A DNA stretch of 64,000 bases, taken from the NCBI GenBank assembly GCA_009103225.1, contig RHPI01001737.1, forward strand, positions 676,310 to 740,309, given 5' to 3'. Shown one piece after another: positions 38,239-51,222 of this stretch. The notes under the pieces are model-generated. The model ran no database searches. It was not told where the DNA came from and saw only the letters and a program-made list of their open reading frames with translations. A program made the translations under genes and the position numbers. The stretch is from Chlorokybus atmophyticus. Lineage: Eukaryota > Streptophyta > Chlorokybophyceae > Chlorokybales > Chlorokybaceae. Numbering within the stretch: the stretch's first letter is position 1; each line of letters begins with the position of its first letter.

Positions 38239-39878
38239 ATGACGACGATGGCGCTTGTAGGGTTGAGCGCCAGCTGGGAGGTGGCGTCGGGGGACTTGCG
38301 GGCGGTGGTGAAGGTGGTGTCCGAGGAGGGCGCTGCGCCGGAGGAGGACGAGGAGGAGGAGGCTGAGGCGGTGGGACAGGTGTACAGGGAGGAGAGAGTA
38401 GGCGGGCTAGACGGTCTGGTCGATGGCGTATCAGCGTCGTCATTGACCGACGCCGCTGGCGCCGGCCCCGGCCCTGCTGAGCAGGGTGGCGATGAATGCA
38501 GTCCGCAGCTGCCGCCGCTGAGGCTGCGGCACGCAGCCAGCGAGGACCTGGTTGTTCTTCAGCCACCAGAGGAGTACTCTCCATGCGAAATAGTGGGTGA
38601 GTTGAGGGCAGACTTATTCGCTGCTCACATGCTCCCAAGTGCATTGAATGGCATGCATGCAAGCTGAATTCATTTGAATGGTCGTCTTCTGTCAAGATTA
38701 TTGTGAAGTGCCTCGTGGTCTGAGAGATGGTTCCAATCTGTTGCACATTGCAACCGTATTCTGATCTGGTTCAAACTGTAGCAGCGCATGCAAAGGCGCA
38801 GTTAGTTGCTGTTGTGCCACGGTACTGTGTTATTATACGCTTGCGCAACACCGTACATTGTCGCTCTAGTGGCTTGGCACTGCATTGTCAGTAACCGATT
38901 ACAACGGTGCTGTAGGCAATGTGCATCAGCCAGCATTGCTGACTTTGTAGTACTGACTGGTGGTGTTACGGAGGTCAGTGCGCGCAAACATGACAGTCTC
39001 AGTGCACTGAAGACTGAACTGTAGTTGTGCATAGTGAGCCTGGTGCCAAGCGGGGTTCACGTGAAGGGTGTGCAAGTGTTTAGTACTGCCAGGATTGTAG
39101 AGTTGTATAGTGCATCTCGCGGCCAGATGGAGCCGAGCTACTTCCAAACTGTTCGTGCCAGCCCTGTGCGCCCCGAAGGACCCCTGCCGAGCACCTCAGC
39201 ATCTGGTCAGAAGCTCCTGGAGTGCTCTCTTTCCGACCTTGATGCAATCTGGACACAGGTGAGTCTTTCCACCAGTGTGCCTTGGCTTTAGTGGTTATGC
39301 ACTTGCACTGTGTGTCATATTCTATTGTGAACACTAAGCTGTTTCACACCATTTTGCAGGTGGTTATCAAGCTCGCGTCCCTTCAGAACAAAGCGCGTTT
39401 GGAGGTGCTTGCGGTCAAGGTTGTGACAGCAGGTGCATACCATCATCCGGCTGATGGTTGGGAGGTGGTGTCTCCAGGCTTGCCGCAAGCAGCTTCGATA
39501 ACAACCACCACCACGACCACCACAGCCTCTGCACCCGGGGGCTCCACCGCGGCCCTCATGATGATGACGCGTCTCATGGCCGGCTCGGCAAATGCACTAT
39601 CAGGCGCCTCGCAACCTGCACCACCCGCACTTGCACGGCCCAACCTGGCCACCGCTGGTACTCCACGCGTTGAAGCAACTGCCTCGGTACAGCCACCACC
39701 CGAACCCGCTTCTGCTGTGCTGGCGTCGAATAGTATAGCAGCCTCAATCACTGAAGCTACAGCACGCTTCAGTGCTCTTGAAGCACGGATGGCCAGTTTG
39801 GAAAGCAAGCTCGATACAGTGTTGGCACAGCTGGATGCACGGCTGACACGCATCGAGGCTGTTGTACCTGTCACATAA
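38239..39878 (+). CDS. PAAT/C10orf88-like protein, tentative
   Basis: Three exons join at phase 0: 38239-38592, 39025-39258, 39360-39878; 368 residues. The first donor (GTGGGT) is weak; a stronger GTGAGT four bases on would break the frame. The front is acidic and low-complexity (EEGAAPEEDEEEEAEAV). SPCEI joined to CIVSLVPSGVHVKGVQVFSTARIVELYSAS recalls the galactose-binding-like domain of metazoan PAAT (C10orf88, linked to mitochondrial ABC transporters), where a C-P-x-I-x-V-x-S-x-AR-x-xE-Y pattern occurs. The next exon (VVIKLASLQNKARLEVLAVKVVTAG) fits the domain's final strands. A Thr/Ala/Pro-rich linker with LMMMTRLMAG follows, then a C-terminal coiled coil (SALEARMASLESKLDTVLAQL). The gene is likely real; the family name is a resemblance. 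Confidence 0.6.
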
Positions 39879-41468
39879 CCCCACTGCTCTTGTAGTCTAC
39901 TCACTAGTGTACATAAGGGCCAGTTGTTGGTATGACTGCTGTAGAGTAGTATAGCGAAGTGGGTTGCTTGCACGTACAATCACGTGCGCACAGCTGTCAA
40001 GAGAAGGCGATGGTATTTTTGTGCAAGTAGCCGACTTTGCTGCACACGCACTTATGATAAGTATGTTAATGACTATGACAATTATACAATTATGACAGCA
40101 GGGGACGCAAGAGCCTGTTGTTGGCTACAGTGTGAGCTGTGGGGAAGGAATTAGTGCATTCTCGATTTAGCACATGTGGGCTGACTGTGCTACCCCAAGC
40201 TCCAGTCAACGGCCTGTATGCTCGATCATCAAAGAATGAGCTGCACTGGGCTTGATTGGTTTTATCGAAATAGCTGCGATCTCTAGTACACCGAACACCG
40301 CAACGAATATAGTTTTCAGACCGTGCTGTGAAATAGTTCAAGTGTGCGTGCACTGTGCCCATCTACAAGGACATACGCCCCATTCCTGTTGTTGTCTGCT
40401 TGTGGTCTGTATGCGTATATCAGTATAGCAAGTCTTCATGTCCCCAAGATTTTCAGCAGGCCAGACTGCAATAGGTTGACGCCTTGTGCGATCATAGCGA
40501 GACAACCGAGACAGCACACATATGCACTAGCACTCCTTATGATCTTGCATCATAACACACAAGAGTTGCGGTAAAGCAAGCTCTAAGAGCGGTTACGATG
40601 CAAATGCAACCATATATGATTAATGAGATAACAACAAGCAAACAACAAGCAAGCAATTTCAATGGGGGCCAAGACAGAGTTCAACGCTAGGACTACAAGT
40701 GAGCTAGCGACCCTCAGGCAGCGACAGGGTGGTTGTGGGTGCAAGGGCATCAAGATGACAAGCGTGGGAACCACCTGCAGAGTGGAGGAGGCAGGCAGAG
40801 GGAGAGGTTAGCCCCGGGCAGAGTAGGTGGCAGCATGCACGATGACGACTTAACGACGCTGACGGCAACTGCTTGGCCCCGCCCCAGCCGCCAGTGCACC
40901 AGGTCTTTAAGGAGCGTGCAGACCTAGCGACCCTCATGGCAAATATGACTAACTGCAACGGCATGCAGCTGGCGGCCAGCTGCTACTGTCCTTAAACTTT
41001 CATAAAACCCACAAACGTCACATCATTGCAACCTCCAGATGCCTGCCCGCGTGTTATGAATAGTTTCAAGGCGATAAGATGGGAGGGGGCAGCGCTATGT
41101 TGTGCAAATTGCGATATTGCGGCCAACTTTGAACAAGTTTTAGCGCATTCACGAACCAGCGTTATCTGGCTGCAATCATGCTCATCTGATGTGCTTGAAT
41201 CGTACACATAGCGCAGTGCACATACAGCACAGGTGACAACCTCTTTAGTCACTGAACCTCCGCAAGGGTTTGGTTAAGAAGCACTCTTCCTGTTTACATG
41301 CGTAGTACATGCCGTGATATCAACCCGTCCAACATCAGTTCCATAGCCGCAGGCTTGCTGTGTCGCATGAGCTGCTCGTTAGCATTGGCACCTGTCCGTC
41401 GTTCCTCTTGGCAAATCCGCCTTCTGTTCGCAGGCATCAATGTGGCAATGCCATAGCCGTAACAACCG
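39879..41468. other. Intergenic region
   Basis: Between the 3' ends of the PAAT-like gene and the complex III subunit gene. No coding signal supported. Confidence 0.5.
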
Positions 41469-42058
41469 TTATGAGGACTCCTCCTCAGGCTTAGAAAACA
41501 CCTGCTTCTTGAGCCAGTCAAAGGGCTGCAAAAACGATGGAGCCAGTCAGCCTCAAGTGCACGTGTCCCAACCACCCGGCAGCAGTTTGGTAAACATACG
41601 GTACACATGGCAACAAGATACAGGGAACCGCTACCAGCATTGAACAGTGCTGCTTGCCATTACGGTTCAATCAAACTTATTTTGAGTTTACGCGCTGCTG
41701 CGAACAATACTTGATTGCACAGCTGCAAACAGTAGGTACGAGTCTGCTGCAATCCGCAGTCAGAATAGATTGCTTATGCATTGATCTGGCGCCAGCTAAG
41801 TTCACCAAGTTGTGTTGCGACTGTGGCAAACATGGCAGACACACCATGCAGCCATCATGTATGGGGGAAGAGTCGACGCTTGCATTGCAGACTGACAAGA
41901 ACATCAGCCTCGATGCCCATTGACATTGCAGATGGCGCTGCTTATACCTGAACAAGCCACAAGGCAAAGACGCCGGCTGTGGCTCCCCAGGTGACGGCTG
42001 TCAGGACGTCCCCTCTCTGAACGCGTAGCTTGGACAACAGTCCGCCCTGTGGCGCCAT
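41469..42058 (-). CDS. Cytochrome bc1 (complex III) 6.7 kDa / QCR10-like subunit
   Basis: Two exons on the minus strand, 41948-42058 and 41469-41525, joined at phase 0, encode 55 residues. The ATG at 42058 has G at +4; the upstream in-frame Ala/Val codons are an untranslated GCG/GTG run. The protein MAPQGGLLSKLRVQRGDV then TAVTWGATAGVFALWLVQPFDWLKK matches the plant 6.7 kDa ubiquinol-cytochrome c reductase subunit: a basic N-terminal amphipathic part, one membrane helix, then the WLVQPFDW(I/L)KK motif and an acidic tail (KPEEESS). It is a single-helix accessory subunit of complex III in the inner mitochondrial membrane. It is divergent to the channel gene at 42397. The name rests on memory of the plant homologue's helix and P-x-DW motif. 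Confidence 0.75.
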
Positions 42059-42396
42059 CGCCGCCGCCACCGCCACCGCCACCGCCGTCGCAGCAGTAGC
42101 TAACAGCTTACGAACTTTGCCACCCCCACACAAACCCTAATTCGTCTCACCGCCGATATCGCGCGCAAAAACCGCTTCACTCCTTGAGTTCATCTTCGCC
42201 TTGCCCTACACGGACGAGCAATTACAGCTCGGATATCTATGACAAATGCCTGAAGGCAACATAGAACATCCCTTCATAAACAGATATAACGTCGTCGTCG
42301 CGCCGTGGCTCTGGACTCTAATTGAAATGAATTGGAAAAAAACGTTTCTTGAGGACCTCTGCGGGATTCCTCCCACGTGGCGGCGGCGGTGGCAGC
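42059..42396. promoter_or_regulatory. Shared upstream region of two divergent genes
   Basis: Only 338 bases separate the start codons of the complex III subunit (minus) and the channel (plus), so both promoters must fit here. The left end is a CGCCAC-type trinucleotide run (about 42058-42090); the middle is A/T richer around 42280-42345. No clear TATA box was found in either direction. Confidence 0.55.
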
Positions 42397-44538
42397 ATGG
42401 AGGCGCAGGAGAGGTCTGTGCCGGGGGTGCTTCCCGTCAGCGTTGATGACATGAAACAGGATGGAGGCGACAATGGCGTGCGCTACCGCAAAGGGTGAGT
42501 CTTGCACACTAGATAATGGGTATGACCGCTTCGACGCTGAATGTGCTGTGTGAAACGAGCTGAATGCGCAAGGCTTTTATACTCTGTGAACTTGGAGCAG
42601 CGCTTGTTTCAGATTGCTGTTGCCCATGCGTCTAGTCTCACATTGACAGCCTTGTGCACCTGTCACTAAGTAAAGCACCAATGACTCTTCTGGCAGTGGC
42701 ACTCGCGTTGTCCATCTGGTTGTGTGCTGCACACTGAAATTGCTCAGTATGCATGTCTCTCAGTGTGCGGATGTGTGCATGCATGTTGCACATAGACAGT
42801 GTGCGCGTGTCTCCGTGTGCCGCAGGCGGCCGGTTGTGACGAGGGAGTTTAAGGGGAGTCTTGTGCAGTACCCTCCGGAAGAGAAGGTGGTGGGCAAGTG
42901 GGAGCAGCGCATTCAAAGCCAGGGAGGCAGAATCAGCAAGCTGCTTGTACTCAGCGATCTCGCCCGCCCAGAGGCAAGCAAGCATTGTGTCGGGCTGAAC
43001 TCAATGCAACAGGAACCAGTCATGGAACAGTTGCATCAAATGCATGCATTAGCGAGCCGGTCAGTGAGCGCGTGAATGCACAAGCTATGAGATGAGCAGA
43101 TGAGCGAACGAGCGAGTGAGCGAGTGTGTGCGTGCGCGTGTGCGCGGGTGAACGATTGACTGCACAGATGAATGCTTAACAGTGCAACAAGAGTCAGTGA
43201 TTGGGTCTCTGAACAGACTCACTCTTCGGATTGCTGACTGGTAGCAATCTGATGAAATGCATTTTCTTACCGGTCTATGAACGACTGTACTGCATAGCCT
43301 GTATGCACGGTGAGCTGCAGTTGACCTCTTGAACAGCAATCAAAGCGTTCTGATTGCTCTGTTGCAGGTGTGGAGGGCTGCGATAATTGAGTTGGTTGCT
43401 AGTGCGGGCAACACCTTCGTGAGCACGTCAGCTGTGACCACAATCCGCCAAAATGGCTACACGCCAATTAGCCGCGCGGTCGGCCTCGTGCACTTCCCCA
43501 TCCTCACGCTGTTTATCCTCGCCTCCGCGGCCGCCTCGGGCGGCCACATCAACCCCAGCATCACCGTCAGCACAATGATCGCAGGTCAGTCCTTTTGGTT
43601 GCTGCTTTCACAACAGTAGTACGCGCACACGCACACATATAGACACAGGCATACGCACACACGCGCATGCACACAGGTGCGCACACGCACACAGAGATAC
43701 CATATCACTTACTTTCGTGGATTCACTGAACTCTGAACTCTAAAGCGCTTGCCTTTCAGGGCTTACCACTCCAGCTCGTGCAATGCTGTACGTGCCAGCG
43801 CAGGTCCTCGGGGCCATCCTCGGGGCGTCGCTGCTGAGGGGGATCTTGCCGGTTGCCACGCAGGACGCTTGGCATCTTGGCGCGTGCATGCTGAAGCAAG
43901 CGCTTCCTTTGGGACCGGACGGGGCGCTTCAAGTGGTGGGCCTTAGCACGGGTTCGGGAATCTTGTCGGAAGCCGCCTTCACCTTTATGCTGCTGTTTGT
44001 TGCGTTTGGAGTGGCGCTTGACCCCAAACAGCGTCAGGTTCAGTTCATGTGTGTTTGTCTCATGCGCTGTAGAACAGTTAGGGGTGCAAGTCTTGATGCT
44101 GTGTCGTGGCGTAACAGGTGTTTGGCCCGATTCTTGCGCCGTTCATCATTGGTGCGACTCTCGGGCTGCTGTTGTTCGTGTCTGGAGGACTGCAGCCCGG
44201 GTACACGGGAGCAGGCATGAACCCTGCGAGGTGTTTTGGCCCTGCAGTTGCCATTGGCCATTGGTAAGAACACGTGTCCACATCATGCGCTACATGATGG
44301 CTATACCATGTATGCCAGTTATGTCTTACGCCATAAGCTGATGTGTGTCGTGTTGGACAGGGACAACCAGTGGGTGTATTGGGTCGGTCCTCTCATTGGC
44401 TGCTTCTTGCTCGGCATGCTGTACAGGTTGATTCCTCCGCATCATGTTGTCAAGTACCAACAAGAACAGCAGCAACTGCACAAAAGGATGGCGCCGCTTG
44501 ATGCTAGCCACCCTGCACAGAATGGTGCCAAGGTTTAA
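42397..44538 (+). CDS. Aquaporin-family (MIP) channel
   Basis: Six exons join in phase: 42397-42494, 42826-42973, 43368-43584, 43760-44037, 44118-44263, 44361-44538; 354 residues. A long hydrophilic N-terminus (about 82 residues) precedes six hydrophobic helices. The first half-helix motif is SGGHINPSIT, NPS instead of NPA; the second is GAGMNPARCFGPAVA, a standard NPA. The C-terminus is hydrophilic and Gln-rich (QQEQQQLHKRMAPL). MIP proteins conduct water or small solutes; the Ser in the first motif occurs in some plant NIPs and divergent algal classes, and it may alter pore selectivity (inference). No subfamily fits clearly. The second intron (42974-43367) uses a GC donor (GCAAGC). The gene shares its upstream region with the complex III subunit gene. 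Confidence 0.85.
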
Positions 44539-47407
44539 ATCTGTGTCCCACGGTATGGATATTGATATTGTGTTATATAAGTACGAGCGCCTGAAATGTT
44601 GTATCCTGTGATCACCCGTCAATAACAATAAGACCAATGGTTTTGGTGTAGATATTATGTATCATTATGCTGCGTGTCTTGATGTGTTGTCTTGAATTGC
44701 GCAATGCAGTGTCGAGATAATAAGGTAAATGCAAGTAAGCTGAGGAATTCGAGTCGGGGCAGGAAGCGTCTATGCTTCAATTGCAAATAGGTAATCAAGT
44801 CGACCGTCTTGACCACATGTGCACAGAAGTTCGCTCTTGTGGACCATGACTTTTAAATGGCAACTTGCACTTGACTATAACTTGCTTGCAAATTGTGCAT
44901 AACCATATGCAAGATGTGTAGGTTATTTCAAGCTTAAATAAATTTTTCAACTCTTGCTGATCGCAAATTGAAAGACTCAACACGCTTTAGCTAACACCCA
45001 AACCGCGCCCCACAATATTATTGTGAAACACATAAATGTAAAAACGTTGTTGAATCAATGTATTCGACCCCCGAGCAAGATGTATGTATATATTCAATCC
45101 ATAGCAAGCATTAGAGTTGCATGAAGCACTCCATTTGTAAGATGTTACATTAAGCACCATGTCAACCATTACAAGCTTGTAATGATTGCTACCTACCTAG
45201 GTGTGTCAGGTGTATAACTTACTACATTCATCACCCAGGAGCTCCAAAATAGCTAGTTTAAGTATAACAGCATTAAGCATCATACAACAAGTGCGTTTAC
45301 ATTGGCAAGGCACAGTTAAGCAATATGTTGTGAGCTTGGTTTAACTCATCTGGATGCATGCATTACACATTGCTAAACTAAACTTGAAAGAATGACGTGA
45401 CTGTATAGCATCACAATCGATTCAACTTGATAGTATGATTTAACTCTTGCACTCGCAAGCAAGTAGGCATGCAGCTATAATTGACATCATGTTAATGGTC
45501 AAACGGTTGTTGGCTAGGCTAGCCAACAGGCATGCTACTGCAATAGCGTAAGCGGCAAAGCTAGCATGCAATTAAGTGACGTGCTTAGCTCGTAAAAAAT
45601 ACGAATTTGTAACACGTATATGCAATTTTATGCAAAAATTGCCACCTCACCCCGTGTTTTCTGCTTCCGCTGTGCTCGGCTCCATGGGTGTGGCCTTCAT
45701 GTGCAAATGCCGACCTCATGTACATATGAAGCAGGGAAAAGAAAACTTATTAAAAGGTTTCGAGTTATGTTATAGCAATTGTGATGTTCTTCAACTCTTG
45801 CAAATTGAAACTCATCTTGCTATTGTTAATGAAATTGCTCGAAGACCCACATACGACTTATACCCAAGAGATGTAACTTAAACTACAATTTAAATCAAAA
45901 AAAACAGTAATCATCGTTAACAGTAATCATCAACAACACTCGATTTTAAAAACTACTTAAGCCAAAAACATATTATCATCCAAAACAGCATGTCATGAAT
46001 ATTGGTGTGTTTCGGGCTTTCAGCAATACAGCCTTCAAATGCCTTCTTGTATGATCATGCACCTGGTACTTGTAGGAATTCTTGATATAATCGCAGGTTC
46101 TTGCTGTCATAAACATGCACATGCAACAACAAAAATGCGTCCCCTTGACGTTGCGCACATGACGGTTAGATATGTCGCGGGCTTTGCTGCCTGAGCACGT
46201 GCTTGTGTCATGTTGACCGATATCGTGGTCCGTCTCGCAATGCAGTCTCAAACGCCGGTTGCATCAACCAGCTTTGCCACATTTGCGCCTTCAAAACGCA
46301 TGCCACTAACCACTTTCCGCACATTTAGCTGGACCATTGACTGCATATCAGCGATATCGAGCAGCAAATCACCAGAAATACCCTCGCCTGAAAACCCTGA
46401 AAAGTTAACAAAACAAATTGAAGGAATTTTGGCGCCGAGCCGCCCGCTGCAGCCGCTGCCGCCGACGACGACAACAACGACGTCGCTGCTGTTGCCGCCG
46501 CTGCACATCTTGGTGGTTGTAGTCATTGTTGTTGTTGCTTGCGGTGGTGGGACAGGCTCTCTGACGCAAGGGCGATGCTGGTGATAGCCTGGGCTTGTTA
46601 GGGTTTTGGCTGGAAAGTTGCTGGAGGCTCAAGCCTGGGCGTAGCTTATAGAGGGCCTTTGGGCATGGGCTTGTAACTAGCAAGCAGGGCTCCGTGCAAG
46701 GTGGTCTAGCTGGCAGGTATGTGTGAGGGGCACCTTCAAAAGGCTGTAAACGTATCATCTCTGTGCTTTAGAGAATGGTCAAGGCCATCACTGTTTGCAT
46801 CGCGTTCTACCTAGTTTGCCAGTTCCTCCACAGCGCCAAGCAGATTAGCCTCGTTAATTATGCATACAAGGTTGATAATGCCTGTGTTTGCTGCTGGTTA
46901 AAGCAAATCGGAATGCTAGCAGTCTTGTGCGATTGGTAAACTGTGCAGCATGGTCCCAGCTTTGAACTCCGTTTTGTTGTGTGTGCCCAGCTGACTAGCT
47001 CAGCTGTGCTCAGAGTACATAGAAGTTATCAAATCATCGCAGTATAGCTTTTGTCGTTGTTTGCCTGTGCACTGCAGATCTGCAATGAGAGTTGTGAGAG
47101 AAAGTGTTGGCCATGGCACAGTAGTGTAATCTCCTGTTGTGCTTTGCCGCTATGCTGTGAGCAGTCCATCTGAGCAAGGAAACGTGTGTCGAGAGTCCAG
47201 CGTGAGTGGTGAGCCAGAACCAGCAATGCCATGGAAGGTGACCGTGCTCGGCGCATGATGTTGCTGGAACGGCTCTCTGGTGGATAGTTACCTCAACCAG
47301 TCAACTTTTGCAACAATGGCTCTCCCAAGGCATAGGGCTCTGTTGCGCATATGACTCGGGTACAGCAACTGTTGTAGCTGGTGTTGAGCTGCCGAAGCGG
47401 CAGCGCG
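44539..47407. other. Intergenic, partly AT-rich
   Basis: About 2.9 kb without a supported gene. 45590-45960 is A+T rich, with a TCATCGTTAACAGTAATCAT-type repeat near 45910-45930. Around 46455-46550 is an ACG/ACA and GCC/GTT trinucleotide-rich stretch that opens frames on both strands (poly-Thr or poly-Val) with no other protein features. Confidence 0.45.
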
Positions 47408-50400
47408 ATGCAGGATGTCGCATCAGATGTTGCGACAACAGCTGACCACACCGCACCCAAGCCTCCACCTCCGCCAGCAAATGGCAAGAAGCTGCCTCTC
47501 TACAAGGTTATGGGCTCCGGCCTGCGCACCGGCCCGAAGCTTCTGGACTTGCAGGCCGTCGCACGTGTTGAACAGGAGCCGTCGGAAGCAGAGGTATGCT
47601 GCTGTTGCAACACAGCGTGGGCCTTCTTACTGTTGACTGATGACAATGGTGATCATGGCAATGCTGATGATGATGTTGATGATGTGCTGCAGCTGCGAAG
47701 GGAGAAGCTTGCATACTTTGACAAGCAATGCTCCAAGGTATGTGGCATGACACAGACATGCAGGGTATCTGCAGTGCAAGCACTTGCAAATCAAATTTGT
47801 AATATGGTTAGCACAGTCTGCCTGTAGCGACATACCTGTCTTTTCTCCAGGTCAATGAGTACATTTACCTTGGAAGCGACACGGTGGCGCGCAATCGTGA
47901 CATACTGAGAAGCTACGGCATAACTCATGTTCTAAATTGTGCGGGCCATGTCTGCCCGGACTACTTTCCAAACGAGCTCCGTTACAAAACACTGTGGCTG
48001 CGAGGTATGACCTGATTAAGTAATTTTGATCGGTGCAAATGCAGTGCGTCTACAGCAAGCTTATGCTTGTGCGTGTGGAGCAGATAGTCCTGATGAGGAC
48101 TTGTTTAGCGTCTTGTATGATGTGTTCGACTTTTTGGAGGAGATTAGAGAACAGCGTGGTGCTGTATTGGTGCATTGTTCTCAGGTAAGAGGCGCCAGCC
48201 AGCTTTGTAGCTGACAGATGCTTCAGTGGTTGCTTTGATGCAATATGTATGGCTGGAACTAGTGCACGGACATCAGTTGCAAGATGCCAAGCTCACTCTA
48301 CATTGGCCATGCAGGGTGTCTCTAGGTCTACTTCATTAGTCATTGCGTATTTGATGTGGCGCAATAATGCTAACTACGACGATACCTTCCATTTGGTGAA
48401 GGCGGTGCGAGGTGTTGCGAACCCCAACATGGGTTTTGCTTGCCAGGTGTGCCTACTTGTTTTCTTACACAGTCGCTGTCATTGCTTGAGGTCATACTCC
48501 CTTGCAGAACACCATATCTCCTTCGTTCAGTGTGTGTTGTCCATCTGCCACTCTGCATGAGAAGTGTCAGCTGATGTTTTTTGATCTTTGCAGCTATTGC
48601 AATGGCAAAAGTCTCGATGCACCGTTGAGGCGCCCCGTGTCTTCAGGATCGCCCCGCATTGCCAACACGCCCCGTGCTACCTCGTGCCCAAGGTTGGTGC
48701 CAGCTGCTGCGAGTGCACATCATCATCTTGTTTTTCTTACGTATTGCACTCTGCCAGCAGGTAGTCTCCACCACATGCCTGTCTCTCTTAGACCCTCGCG
48801 GCGCGTTCGTTGTACAGTCCGACGGCTCAGTTCTCGTCTGGAGCGGCTCGCATTGTCCCGAGGTGATCACCGAAGCCGCGCTCGTGAATGCGCAGAGGCT
48901 GATCAAGTACGAGCGCTGCGCGCCTGGACCCCCTTTGGTGACCGCGGCGGGTGCAGAGCCGAGTGCATTCTGGGAGGCGTTTGGTGTGTCAGCAAGCTCG
49001 GCGGAACCACCGCCGCACAGCCACCTGGAACCCGTTCCTGCCTATGATCAGGAATTTGAGACCTTTGCTGTCGCAACGGCACGCGCGTGTGGTGTGGATG
49101 ACAGCGACGCCGTCTCACGCATGTACAGCGAGGCGCACGCCCACTACAACAACAACAGGCCCGACAGCTCCATGGACTACATGGACACCGATAGTGATGA
49201 GACAGACGAGTGGCAAGAGCAACAGAATCAGCAACAAGGGTTGCAGTTGCAGCAGCAAGGGTATGTTGTCGGCAGCATGCACCAACAACAGCAGCAGCCA
49301 AATTCTCTCAGCCTGGACGTGAATGTGTTTTTTGGTAATAATCATCATAACCCGTACACCGAAGGCCCCGTGACCATGCGAGCGATGACATCACCACATT
49401 TGCGTCATGATGAGCCGGGCAGCACGAGCAGCAGCTTGGCTCGCAACTGGTCCTCGCCCATCATTAGCAGCACGGACATGCAGCAGCAGCAGCACATTGC
49501 CGGGCCGTCCTCTCCAAAGGATGAGATGCACAACGACAGCCACTTTGCGCCGTACTCATACTTCAGCTTCGCCGCGCAGCCACACTCGCAGTCGCAGTCG
49601 CAAAGCCAATCGCCTTTGCCTTCGCCCTCCACAATGACAATGTCGTCACTCCCATCGTCGCTGCCGTCATCACCAAGGCTTCCGTTGTCGCCGCTACTGT
49701 CACCATCACAAAACATGTCCGAAGCAGAACATCATGCGAGCTTGTCCACTGCGCGGCCTCTTCATCTGCTGGTTCAGTTCCCAGGTTTTCGCCACGGCTC
49801 GCCGGTGGTGTCTCCAGGCATGCACAGACTGACCTCTCATCAACCATCGCCCTCCTCCCTGGCAGCCATCCGCACTCAAACGTCTCCAGCATTAAGCAGC
49901 TCGCCCACGGCGTCGCCGTACCTCTCGGGTCTGCGCGCGGCAAGTCCCGCATGGGCCTCGCAGGTGTCGCCGAGGGGGTCTCCGTTGGGTCACGCACGCA
50001 CGACCACGCCATTCTCCTTGGGCGGTGCGAGCCTGCGTGCGGCCTCGCCGATTGGCTCACCGCGCACAACATTCTACTCAGGAGCGAAAGGCCTGCACGG
50101 GTCCCCCGGACTGACCCCCGTGGGGTCCCCGGGCATCGGGCAGTTTTCTTCAACACGCGCGCAATCGGCACCACAACCTCCAACCTGTATCGCACAACAA
50201 CACCACCAACAACAACAAACCCCTCAGACAGCCCCGCGGCTGCAGCGTAGCACCGCGACCGCTGTCTCGGTGACGTCCCCTCTGTCCACTCCGTGGCCGC
50301 TAGTGGACCAAGCTACAGGCCTTGCAACTGTAAATAGCTCTAATTGGCAGAGCCCTGTGTATCATCCTCATCAACATCAATCTCACCCTCTCACTCAGAC

Positions 50401-50929
50401 CTCTCTTGCAAGCGCTGCAGAAGAGTTGACTGAGCGACGACAGTACAGTAGCGTCTCACCTGTGGCCAGCAGTCCAGCTGGCGAGGAGACAGCAGCCAAC
50501 AACAGGCAGGGCCCGAAGCTGTTCGAGTACCCGTCCATGCAGGAAGTGGAGTTGTTCGACAGCGACGACTTGAGCGCCGAGTCTGCTTACATCCTCGCTA
50601 CCAGTGAAACGCCTGCGAAAGATGCACCTCAGTTGTACGTGTGGCTCGGCGTTAACTTCGTTGAAAGCAAGGTTGAAAGCCACGGCCGCGGGAAGTTGGC
50701 CGAGTGCGCTTTGATTGGGCAGCGACTGGCTCAGGAATTTTTGAAGCGCACCGGGCGGAACGCCAGCACGAAAGCACAGGTTTGCATGTCTTGCATGTCT
50801 TTGTAGCTGGCATGGCTGTATATGATTATGTCACTGTTATGTCACTGCTATGGAGACTTATGCGTAATGCAGGTTGTACTGGATGGAGATGAACCCGAGG
50901 CTTTCTGGGACTACTTTGTGAATGGTTGA
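47408..50929 (+). CDS. MKP1: MKP1-like dual-specificity MAP kinase phosphatase with gelsolin-like modules
   Basis: Eight exons join in phase: 47408-47593, 47693-47737, 47851-48004, 48084-48184, 48315-48446, 48594-48692, 48761-50779, 50873-50929; 930 residues. The phosphatase domain covers about residues 70-240: YIYLGSDTVARNRDIL, the general-acid loop DSPDEDL, and the signature HCSQGVSRSTSLV with its Cys/Arg pair, then MWRNNANYDDTFHLVKAVRGVANPNMGFACQLLQ, very like plant MKP1. Plant MKP1 dephosphorylates stress-activated MAP kinases. As in MKP1, a gelsolin-like module follows (LDPRGAFVVQSDGSVLVWSGSHCPEV). Next come about 450 residues of Gln-rich and Ser/Pro-rich low complexity with many SP/TP sites, and a C-terminal gelsolin-like segment (KLFEYPSMQEVELFDSDDL...LYVWLG...GDEPEAFWDYF). 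The SP/TP sites fit feedback phosphorylation by the target kinases (inference). Confidence 0.9.
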
Positions 50930-51222
50930 TGCCGACAAGGACATGAATAGGCTGTATGCAGGCAACAACCTCTTCTTGCTGTTCCATTGCTCATTGTTGT
51001 CAATCATTATGACACTGGGCCATTTGCAACATGGATTACCTTCCATTGCTTGGTAGCCAACATCAACGTTCAAGGGTGCAACTGGCATGGCTTGACAAAG
51101 CATAGCACTTTATGGTATAAATAAATTCAGTTTCATGGGCAGTGGCAAGGTCTTATTGTCTATGGTCGATACACTTTATGATATTGTGGTAAAAAGAAAC
51201 CATTGGGGCCTACAAGCGCTTG

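Noticed and set aside
38123-38746. 207-codon minus-strand Pro-rich frame
   Set aside because: Shadow of the Gly/Glu-rich first exon of the PAAT-like gene (GGN/GGC repeats read as Pro).
46210-46584. Open frames on both strands around a trinucleotide-rich stretch
   Set aside because: Poly-Thr and poly-Val from ACG/GTT repeats keep frames open; the flanking residues show no protein features.
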